Assembly (NCBI RefSeq): GCF_001682865.1
Contig: NZ_MAQX01000011.1
Span: forward strand, 186,614 to 250,613
Origin: Bacillus sp. FJAT-26390
Lineage (GTDB): Bacteria > Bacillota > Bacilli > Paenibacillales > Paenibacillaceae
DNA: 64,000 nucleotides
Direction: 5' to 3'
In this document: in pieces, positions 51,081-60,400 of the stretch
Position numbering within the stretch: position 1 is the first letter of the stretch
How the letters are laid out: the number at the start of each line of letters is the position of its first letter
The notes under the pieces: model-generated
The model's input: only the letters and a program-made list of their open reading frames with translations
Databases searched by the model: none
Told to the model about the DNA's origin: nothing
Translations under genes and position numbers: made by a program

Positions 51081-51138
51081 ATTGTATCTAAAAAATGAAA
51101 GCGTTTAATTGGACAGAATTAGACTCTTTCGTTGGACA
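51081..51138 (-). promoter_or_regulatory. Promoter module of the GH42 operon: cre-like site and paired TGTCCAA boxes
   Basis: Minus strand: -10 TACAAT (51081-51086), 16 bases, -35 TTAAAC (51103-51108). TGAAAGCGTTTA (51096-51107), matching the cre consensus at most positions, overlaps the -35. TGTCCAA occurs at 51109-51115 and 51132-51138, spaced 23 bases, next to the -35 as expected for an AraC-type activator. The module lies between the response regulator stop (51142) and the binding-protein gene. Confidence 0.65.
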
Positions 51139-51141
51139 TTT

Positions 51142-52203
51142 TTAAACCTCGCTGCTCTTCCTCATCTCGCCTGGCGCAATGCCGAAATGTTTCTTGAATA
51201 CGCGGTAAAAATAGGTGATATCCTCATAGCCCGCCATTTCCGCAATCGCTTTAATGGGAATGCTCTCATCCTGCAGCCACTCCTTCGCCTTCACCATGCG
51301 CAGGTGCAGCATATAATCGGTAACGTTGCGTCCGAACTCCTGCTTGAACATTTTGCTCAAATACTCCTTGCTCACGAAAAAAACTCTTGCGAGCTGCTCC
51401 AGCGTAACCGGCTCCGAATAATGCTTCTCCATGTAATGCCTGACTTCATCCAAATTTAATTTGTTTTTAAACTTCCGTTGGTGAATAAGCTGCGCAAGCG
51501 TAGTCAAATAATGATGGGTAAGAAAAGCAGACGTATTCGCACCCGACTCTACGACCTCCTGCCCGTACGGCGCATGCAGCGCGTCGCTGTCCTGCGAATT
51601 CGCGTTCATCAATTCCTTAAGCAGCAGGAGCAGCTCCTGTACGACCTGCTCCAGCATAACCGCTTTCGTATTTCCGCTGCGCTCGAGTTCTTCCATCATT
51701 TGAGCAATCGTTGCCTGGACGCCATCTGTATTCAGTTCGTTAAAATGCGATTTTAAAAGCTGCTTATACGATGCCAGCGAATATGAGATATCAAGATCGA
51801 GCGATAAGGGCCCACGCTCCATAAGGGCAGCCTCAAGCCCGCTTTTGCAATTTTGCAGCGCCGTATTCAGCTCTTTCGGATCAACTGGCTTAAGCAGGTA
51901 ATCGATCGCTTTAAACCGAATAGCATGTTTCGCATATTGAAAATCATCATAGCCGCTAACGACGATCGTCTTGATCGCCGGAAATTGATCATTAAGCATC
52001 TGCAAGAGAGCTGCCCCATCCGTTCCGGGCATACGCATATCGGTAATGACAATATGAGGCTGCAATTGCTCCGTCATACGAAGCGCTTCCTTGCCGTCCT
52101 CTGCTTCTCCTACGATTTCCATGCCAAGGCTTTCCCATTCGCCGAATGCCTTAATGATGTCTCTTGTCCAGCTCTCATCATCCACAATTAATACTTTAAG
52201 CAT
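51142..52203 (-). CDS. YesN-type AraC-family response regulator
   Basis: 353 residues. Receiver domain with phospho-acceptor Asp55 in HIVITDMRMPGTDG, a middle helical region, and a C-terminal AraC-type DNA-binding domain (~245-345: EQLARVFFVSKEYLSKMFKQ, and EVADMIGYEDITYFYRVFKK-like IAEMAGYEDITYFYRVFKKH). GGGGAGAG lies 5 bases before the ATG, which overlaps the kinase stop by 8 bases, so they form a coupled pair. It is the prime candidate to bind the TGTCCAA repeats next to both promoters. Confidence 0.9.
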   Translation of the reverse strand: MLKVLIVDDESWTRDIIKAFGEWESLGMEIVGEAEDGKEALRMTEQLQPHIVITDMRMPGTDGAALLQMLNDQFPAIKTIVVSGYDDFQYAKHAIRFKAIDYLLKPVDPKELNTALQNCKSGLEAALMERGPLSLDLDISYSLASYKQLLKSHFNELNTDGVQATIAQMMEELERSGNTKAVMLEQVVQELLLLLKELMNANSQDSDALHAPYGQEVVESGANTSAFLTHHYLTTLAQLIHQRKFKNKLNLDEVRHYMEKHYSEPVTLEQLARVFFVSKEYLSKMFKQEFGRNVTDYMLHLRMVKAKEWLQDESIPIKAIAEMAGYEDITYFYRVFKKHFGIAPGEMRKSSEV

Positions 52204-53977
52204 GCTGCTCTCCCCCTGCTTTGTTTGGAATAGTGACGGTGACCGTCGTTCCCGCTCCTAACTCGCTTTCAACCGTAATCCCGTAGTCCGGGCCAAAATG
52301 CATCTGAATGCGGGACGCAACGTTTTGAATGCCGATGCGATTGCCGTGCGTCCATACTTGCCCGCTATGATGGTGAAGCCGCTTTTGCAGGTCGGCAAGC
52401 TTGTCCTCGCGTATGCCAACGCCATTGTCGCGGATTCGAATTCGGACCCCCGCATGCTCGCGCACCACGCTCACGCTGAGCTCCCAATTGCCTGATTTAT
52501 TTTCTAGCCCGTGGAAAAAAGCATTTTCAACGATCGGCTGTAGCGTCAGCTTCGGAATCGGAGAAAGCATCGCCGTCTCGTCCATCTCCGTATGATAGGT
52601 TAGCTTGGATGAAAACCGCTGCTTCTGGATAAGCATATAATTGTTCAAATGCTCGATTTCCGCTTTTAAGGATGCGAGATCATTGGGATCACGAATGACG
52701 TACCGGAACATATCGCTGAGCGATCGAATGATTTCATAGCTCTCGGCGGGCTTCTTCGTAAAGAGCATGCTGCCGATCATTTGAAGCGTGTTTTGCAAAA
52801 AATGCGGATTGATTTGCGCTTGAAGCGCCTTTAGCTCCGCGGTCTTCTTCTCCAGATTGATGCTGTATTCGGTTTTAATATGCTCTCTTATTCGGTAGGA
52901 CATGTTGTAAAGCTTCGTTTCGAGCAAGCCGATCTCATCCACGCGGTTGCTTTGGGGCAGCTCCGTCTCCTTGATGATGCCAAGGCCCTGCATCGATCTT
53001 GCCAGCGTGACAATCGGCGTGGCCGTCCGCCAAGCTAACAACACAGCGATCAAAATCGAAAGCAAGATTGAAATCGCGCCGACGATAAGGCCAAATTGCA
53101 TCGTCGATTGCGCGCTTTTGTTAATAAAGCTGGTCGGAATGATCGTAATCAGCTTCAAGCCGACGGGATCAATCGTGTTATAGAAGACATACTCTTTTGG
53201 CATGCGGAAATAGCCTTGAGCCGCTTTAGTCTCCTTGATCCGCAGCATAATGTCGTCCGAAGGGCGCTCGCCAAAACGCTGGTAAAGCACATTCCCGTCA
53301 TCGCCCGCGATGAGCACCTGATGCTCCTCGCCGCGGCCGATCAAGTCCAGCGTCTGATCAAGCATCGACCATCTGATCTTAAGCGAAATGCCGCCTAGCT
53401 TCTCACGGTTCTCAAAACGGTTAATGCTCCTTATAAGCTGAAAGTGGCCTTCGTCCCCGCTATTGGATTGGATAAGAAAATCCTTGTCTTCCTCGAACAG
53501 CTCCTTATACGGGGATGGGATATCTGGCGAGGTCTCCAAGTCATATTGGTTCCCGCTTATGGTAAACAACTTTCTCGGTTCTTTCAAAAACAACTCAACA
53601 CCAATCACATGATTGCCTGCGGAATAAAATAAATTGCTCAGCGTATCCATTATGTTTTTTTGGGCGGCAAATTGGTTAATGAGCAGCGAACCTTCCGTGC
53701 TCGCCAAATAGTCACTAAGATGAGGGCTGATGAGCACGGAATAAACGAGATTGTTTAATTGCGAGAACTGCTCCCCCAAATAAACGCCCGTCCACTTCAT
53801 ATTGGATAAATTCGTTCCGATTACTTCCGCTTCCATCGACTTTCGGGTGTTTTCGGCTGCCAAAGCGGTAACCGCTATAATCGGAATAACGGACAAAAAA
53901 ATCATCGTAAAAATCAATTTATTCCGAATACTGCGCCGGAAGGGGTCAGTCAGTAAACGGATCAGCTTGGCCAACAT
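52196..53977 (-). CDS. YesM-type membrane sensor histidine kinase
   Basis: About 593 residues. Two membrane helices flank a ~250-residue extracellular sensor: KLIFTMIFLSVIPIIAVTAL near the N-terminus and FGLIVGAISILLSILIAVLL before a HAMP domain. The His_kinase region has QAQINPHFLQNTLQMIGSML, the conserved His of the YesM class, and HATPase motifs (LQPIVENAFFHGLEN, IRDNGVGI). ATG 53977 with GGGAGG 9-10 bases upstream is preferred to the frame start at 54019. It probably senses an extracellular sugar for induction of the GH42 transport operon. Confidence 0.9.
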   Translation of the reverse strand: MLAKLIRLLTDPFRRSIRNKLIFTMIFLSVIPIIAVTALAAENTRKSMEAEVIGTNLSNMKWTGVYLGEQFSQLNNLVYSVLISPHLSDYLASTEGSLLINQFAAQKNIMDTLSNLFYSAGNHVIGVELFLKEPRKLFTISGNQYDLETSPDIPSPYKELFEEDKDFLIQSNSGDEGHFQLIRSINRFENREKLGGISLKIRWSMLDQTLDLIGRGEEHQVLIAGDDGNVLYQRFGERPSDDIMLRIKETKAAQGYFRMPKEYVFYNTIDPVGLKLITIIPTSFINKSAQSTMQFGLIVGAISILLSILIAVLLAWRTATPIVTLARSMQGLGIIKETELPQSNRVDEIGLLETKLYNMSYRIREHIKTEYSINLEKKTAELKALQAQINPHFLQNTLQMIGSMLFTKKPAESYEIIRSLSDMFRYVIRDPNDLASLKAEIEHLNNYMLIQKQRFSSKLTYHTEMDETAMLSPIPKLTLQPIVENAFFHGLENKSGNWELSVSVVREHAGVRIRIRDNGVGIREDKLADLQKRLHHHSGQVWTHGNRIGIQNVASRIQMHFGPDYGITVESELGAGTTVTVTIPNKAGGEQHA

Positions 53978-54017
53978 ATGCTCTGCGCCTCCCGCTTCTA
54001 TTCTAGCTTTTGTGTGC

Positions 54018-54054
54018 AAAAAACTAACGCCCCATCGATTGCTGGCGTTAGTTT
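54018..54054 (-). terminator. Terminator or attenuator hairpin in the yesM-type leader
   Basis: Minus-strand stem AAACTAACGCC (54044-54054) with GGCGTTAGTTT (54021-54031), 12-base loop, followed by T (six in 54018-54023). It lies between the promoter module (-10 at 54268) and the kinase ATG 53977, so it can stop transcripts before the gene. Read on the plus strand it lacks a T-tract. Confidence 0.7.
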
Positions 54055-54267
54055 ATATGCTTTCATCATCCGCATGGAATGATGATCGTATGAAAGGATT
54101 GCGGTGCAGCTATATGGGTGCACGTCACTGTGATCATGAGATTAGCATTTCCATTATCGGTTTACTCTATAGGTTTATTGGTCAATAGCTCGGTTTCGGG
54201 CTTGGACACCATTGTATCCGTTTCTGTATCATCACCGCAAACCCAGCTTCTTGTAAGCGTTTTTATC

Positions 54268-54325
54268 ATTATATCCTGTAAATGAAAGCGTTTAATTGGA
54301 CAATCTTAGACTCTATGGTTGGACA
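54268..54325 (-). promoter_or_regulatory. Promoter module of the kinase/regulator operon, twin of the one at 51081
   Basis: Minus strand: -10 TATAAT (54268-54273), 16 bases, -35 TTAAAC (54290-54295), cre-like TGAAAGCGTTTA overlapping at 54283-54294, and TGTCCAA boxes at 54296-54302 and 54319-54325. Every element has the same spacing as at 51081-51138. The -10 leaves a leader of about 280 bases before the kinase ATG. The 53978-54452 gap contains this module, the hairpin and the start region of the DUF11 gene, and no other gene. Confidence 0.65.
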
Positions 54326-54395
54326 ATATTAAACTAAATCCAAATAATGTTAAAACTATATTTTAGGAAGACAAACAAAATTGCGAATAAAGGCT

Positions 54396-54403
54396 CATAC
54401 ACT
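54396..54403 (+). promoter_or_regulatory. Sigma-E-like -10 box upstream of the DUF11 gene
   Basis: CATACACT at 54396-54403 resembles the mother-cell sigma-E -10 consensus and sits about 50-57 bases before the candidate start codons. The -35 about 14 bases upstream (ACAAAATT) matches weakly. This is a motif-only hint at sporulation control. Confidence 0.3.
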
Positions 54404-54452
54404 TAATCAATCCATTTATGCATAGCAACAAGAATCCTAGTTTGCGAAGGGG

Positions 54453-57400
54453 GTGAATTCAATACCTCTGGTCGTCCGAGCAACATTAAATGCAACCGGC
54501 GCCATTACGTTTACAGGAAATACGCTGGGCCTCAGCCGTTCAGAAGTCGCGGGGGTACCTGGCACATCCGATAGCATTGGCGCTTTCATTACGACGAATT
54601 CGGCCGCGCAATACGGCACATATCCGCTTGGAACAACAAGCAACTATTTGGAGAACAGCTCAGCTGCCATTCTTGTCCTTCCCACAGGAAGCACCGTTCT
54701 TTATGCTGAGCTTATTTGGGGCGGAACCTATGTTAATGGAACTGTCAATTTATCCGCGGCCATTAACAATCCCGTTACCTTTAGAACACCGCTCAATACC
54801 TTTAGCGTAACGCCCGATGCGGCAACGAGCAATACGTTTGACCTTGGAGGCGGCGCATTAGGTTATGTAAGGTCGGCGAATGTCACCGCATTCGTGCAGG
54901 CCGGCGGCGCGGGGACATATTCGACTGGCTCTGTCGTCGGGACGATTATTATCCCAGGCGATTCTACCGCCAATCATGCCGGCTGGACGCTAGCCGTCAT
55001 CTATCAGAACCCTTCTCTGCCCTTTCGCAATATGTCTCTTCGCGCTGGAGCCATTCTTGTGCAAAGCGCATCAGGGCCCGTCAATACGACGATTACCGGT
55101 TTTGCAACGCCGATCTCGGGTGCCTTAGGCGGGAGAGCCTTGTTCAGCGCGCAGGAAGGGGACGCCAACCGAACAGGGGATCAAGCGCTGTTTGGCCCAA
55201 CTGCAGCGAGTTTAGTCGCATTATCGGGAACGAACAATTTCGCGAACAATTTTTTTGCCTCGCAAATCAACAACGATTCAGGCGCCTTAAACACGACTGG
55301 AACCTTTGGCAACCGCAATCAAACGAACGGTGCCCCTGGCACAAACATTATCGGAGGACGTCAAGGCTGGGATATTACTAATGTCGACGTTTCGGCAAGA
55401 CTTACGAATAACCAAAGCTCGGCCGTGTTGTCGCTAACAACCTCCGGGGATGCTTATGTGCTGAACGCTAACGCGATTCAAGTTGATATCAATGCACCTA
55501 TTATCAGCGTTGTGCTCAGCGATAACGTAACGGGGCCCACGATCGGAGACATCATCACCTACACCGTTACGGTGAGCAATTCAGGAACGGCGAACGCAGC
55601 AAGCGTTGTCTTAACCGATACGCTGTCCTCGAACGTCTCTTTCGTGGCGGGCAGCGTTACCGTAGGCGGCGTTGCTAAACCTACCTTCGACATAAGAACC
55701 GGAGCGCCGCTAGGCTCACTGAATCTTGCGAACTCCATCACGGTTACTTATCAAGTTGTCGTAACCTCCTTGCCCAGCTCTGCACAGATTTCAAGCACGG
55801 CCAATGCGGCGTTTACATTCCAAAGTGTCGCCGGAGGATCGGTCATTACAGGTGTCATTCCATCAAACACCGTAACCGTCCCCGTATTTGCTCCGAATTT
55901 ATCGATCGTCAAAAGCGCGAATACGCAAAATGCAACCGTTGGCGATCAGGTCACTTATACGATGCTTGTTGCCAATACCGGCAGCTCGGCGGCAACGCTC
56001 ACCTTAACCGACAACATACCGGCGGGCACGTCCTTTATTGCGAATAGCTTTCGTGTAAATGGCGTTGTGGTGGCAGGTGCTAACCCAGCCGCCGGAGTCG
56101 CAATCGGCTCCGTCGCGGCAGGCGGATCATCAACGGTTACGTTCCAAGTTCAGGTCAATTCGCTTCCATCGCCTCCGCAGCTTGTGAATCAGGCATCCGC
56201 GACCTATACGTACCAGATTCCTGATGGGAGAATCTTCCCAGGCTCATTAGTTTCCAATACCGTTACGATTCCGGTCAGGCTTCCAAGCGTAACCGCCGTT
56301 AAGACGGCTAACTTAACAGACATCGCCGTAGGAGAAACGCTTACTTATACGATCGTAGTTACAAATAGCGGAATCGCGGCCGTTACCAATGTCACGTTGA
56401 CTGATGCCATACCCGCAGGCGCGGAATTTGTTTCCGGCAGCGTAGTGGTCGCTGGCGCTTCAAGGCCTACGGCCAGTCCGGCCAGCGGCATCAGTATTGG
56501 GACTATCGCGCCAAGCGGCTCTGTAACCGTCACTTTCGCGATCCGCGCGCTCTCCGTACCAAGCTCTGGCTCGTTTGTCAATCAAGCGTCCGTCTCATAC
56601 AGCTCGGGAGCATTCTCTGGCCTCTCTCTGTCTGGAATCGTGACAACGCCCGTCTATCAGCCGATCATAAGCATCGTCAAGAGCGGCTTGCCAACAAGCG
56701 CAACCGTAGGGGGACCCGTTACCTATTCGTTCACGGTTAGGAATACCGGAAATATTGCCGCGCAAGCCACATTAACAGACAATATACCAAACGGCTCATC
56801 GTTCATAGCAGGCAGCGTAACCGTGAACGGAACGGCCCGTCCGAGCGACAGTCCGGTTACAGGCATTTCGCTAGGCTCCATACCCTCGTCCGGATCGTCG
56901 ACCGTTTCCTTCAAAATTATTCTTAATACGCTGCCGTCCCCGCCAACGCTGGTCAATCAAGCTGTTGCCAGCTACACGTATCTATTGCCAAGCGGGCGAG
57001 CTTTGGCCGGCAGCAGCAGCTCGAATACGGTTACCCTTTCAGCACAAGCACCAAACGTATCCATATCCAAATCCGCTAACGCTACCGCAGCGGCAATCGG
57101 CGATATCATTACCTTCACGCTTGCCGTTACAAATAACAGCATCGTATCCGTAACCAACGTCAACATTTCGGATTCGCTGCCAAACGGAACCACCTTCGTG
57201 GCAGGCAGCACAACCATTAACGGGGTCCCAACAGCCGCAAACCCGAACGTCGGGATTGCTGTCGGTACACTCAATGCTTCTGCCGTCATTACGATTGTTT
57301 TTCAAGTTCAGGTAACCTCCCTGCCAAGTCCGGCCGTTATTGCCAACGTGGCAGGCGTCAGCTATACATCAGGCGCCTTTACCGGTTCTTCGCTTTCCAA

Positions 57401-60400
57401 TACGATCAACATCCCTGCTTTTCAGCCTGTGATAGGACTTGTGAAATCCGCAAGCACGCAAAGCGCAACCGAAGGCGATACTTACACTTACACGATAAGA
57501 GCGAGCAACACAGGCAATACAACCGCGAATGTGACGATAACGGATAATATCCCTGCCGGTGCAACCTTCGCCGCAAACAGCGTGCTGATTAATGCCGTTC
57601 CCTTCCCGGGGTTAAGCCCCGTTACAGGCATTCCAATCGGTGCTTTGCAGCCCGGCACAACAACCGAGATCAGCTTTGTCGTTACCGTAACATCGCTGCC
57701 TTCGCCGCAGGTTCTGGTTAACCAAGCAGTTTCGCAATATAACTATTCACTCCCGGATGGCCGCCAGTTGAATGGAGCTTCTACATCCAATACAGTCTCG
57801 ATACCCGTATCGCCGCCAAACGTAACCATAGTCAAATCATTAACGACTACCGCCGTCGTTGTTGGCGATACATTCGCCTATACCTCCGTCGTAACCAACA
57901 ATGGCATCGCTCCCGTAAACAATGTCGTCATTAACGATCCCTTATCCGGTAATATTGCATTTATCAACAACAGCGTTATTGTGAACGGCACGCCCCGGGC
58001 GGATTCGAACCCATCCTCCGGCATTCCAATCGGTACCCTCGCCCCAGGCGGCTCGGCTACCGTAACATTTGAGGTGAGAGTGACGATGGCAGTACCATCC
58101 CAAATTACGAACCAATCAACAGTCAGCTTCACATCAGGTGTGTTCTCGGCTTCCTCCTCGTCGAATATGACAACGACACCCGTAACGCAGCCGCAGATCG
58201 CCCTGCTGTTAAGCGCAAATACGAGCAATGCAACAGTAGGTGATACCGTTACCTATACGGTGCTCGTGAGCAATGCCGGGAATCTGGCAGGCCAGCTTAC
58301 GCTAAGTGATCCCCTTCCGCTTGGAACAACCTTTGCGCCAAACAGCGTCGTCGTTGGAGGCGTGCCGCATCCTGGCGAATCGCCGGTTACCGGCATCAGC
58401 GTAGGCTCCGTTCCGCCGGGCGCTTCAATACCCGTCACTTACTCGGTAATCGTCACATCGCTTCCGAATCCGCAATTTCTCGTCAATCAAGCTTTTGCCT
58501 CTTATACGTTTACGCCGCCGGATGGAAGGTTGTTAAGCGGATCCGCGCAATCCAATACCTTGTCCATCTCGGTCTCAGCCCCTAACGTTGCCGTGGTCAA
58601 AAGCACAACCGCAGTTGATGCCGCGCTAGGCGAAATCATTACGTATTCGGTAGGCGTTACCAATAGCGGAATCGAGCCGATAAATAACGTCGTCTTAACC
58701 GACCCTGTCCCAGATGGCGCGGCATTCGTTGCCGGCAGCGTGACGGTTAACGGCACGCCAGTCCCAGGCGTCCCAGCTGGCGGCATTCCCCTCGGCACCA
58801 TTGCACCGTCGAGCACGGTTACCGTCACGTTCAAATTAAGCGTAATCGCCATACCTGCATCCGGACAAATCGGCAATCAGGCCAGCGTCACCTTTACTTC
58901 AGGCGCATTTTCCGGCATGACGACGTCTAACGTCGTGAATACACCGGTATATCAGCCAATCATTTCGCTTGTGAAGAGTGCCAATACCATCAATGCAACA
59001 TTAGGCGACACCGTTAGCTACCGAATCGATGTCAGTAACACAGGAAATTATGCTGGAAGCGTAGTATTGACGGACAATATTCCTGCCGGCGCAATCTTCC
59101 AGCCTAACAGCGTCCTCGTAGGCGGATTGCCTCAGCCCGGCACAGACCCTGTGACAGGCATCACGATTAACTCGGTTGCCCCAAATACAACCGTTACCGT
59201 CATCTTCTCCGTCATCATTGATTCGCTGCCGAATCCGCAGCAGCTTTCCAACCAAGCAGCGGCAGCCTTCTCGTTTGTCCTGCCGAGCGGCCGTCCGCTT
59301 AGCGGAAGCGCAAGCTCCAACACGGTCGTTATTTCCGTATCTGCCCCAAACGTCAGCGTAGTTAAGAGCACAGCTTCAACAGCTGCAGCTGTCGGAGACA
59401 TCGTTACGTATTCCATATCGATCCTTAACAGCGGAATCGCAGCCGTTAACAATGTCATCTTTACCGACCCTTTGCCGGTTGGCACTGCACTCGTAGCAGG
59501 GAGCGTGCTCGTAGACGGGGCAGCGAGGCCAGCCGCAAATCCCGCCGCCGGAGTAGCGATCGGCACGATTGCCCAAGGGCAAACCGTTGTCGTTTCGTTT
59601 AACGTGACCGTGACCTCGCTGCCCGCTTCCGGACAGCTCAGCAACCGCTCGTCTGTCAGCTTTACTTCCGGCGTGTTCTCAGGCGTCACTTTCTCCAATA
59701 CGGTAATCGTTCCCGTCTATCAGCCTATTCTGACAGGCATCAAGACCGGCAGCACAAGCAACGCTACCATTGGCGACACGATCGTTTATACGATAGCTGT
59801 GCAGAACGCTGGAAACTATCCGGGCAACGTTACCGTAACCGATACGATTCCAGCCGGAACAAGCCTCGTCCAGAACAGCGTCATCGTCAACGGCCAGCTC
59901 GTGCCCGGCGCAGATCCGGCAGCAGGAATTTCGCTTGGCAGTGTGACAACTGCCGCAACCGTCACGTTTTCCGTAGTCATCAATACATTGCCGCCTACCC
60001 AGCAGCTTGCCAACCAAGCATCTGCAACGTACAGCTTCACTCTGCCTGATACTCGCACCTTGAACGGTTCTTTTGTAACGAATACGCTATCGATTCCGGT
60101 ATCCGCTCCTAACGTCGTTGTCGTGAAGAGCACAACGGTTATCGATGCCGTCGTTGGTGATACTCTCACGTATCGTTTATCCGTTACGAATAGCGGTATT
60201 GAAAATATAAACAATGTGCGCGTAATCGATCAGATTCCCGCTGGCGCAGCCTTCCAAACCGGCAGCGTGGTCGTCGACGGCGTGCCTGTACCATCAGCCG
60301 ACCCTACATTAGGCATACTCCTTGGTACAATAGCGCCCGGCATAACCATTTTGGTCGATTTCAGCATACTCGTTACGTCATTGCCGAGCCCTGCTTCATT

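Noticed and set aside
59132-59698. 188-codon minus-strand and similar frames antisense to the DUF11 gene
   Set aside because: Recur at the same place in each repeat because of the repeat's third-position composition; no ribosome sites.
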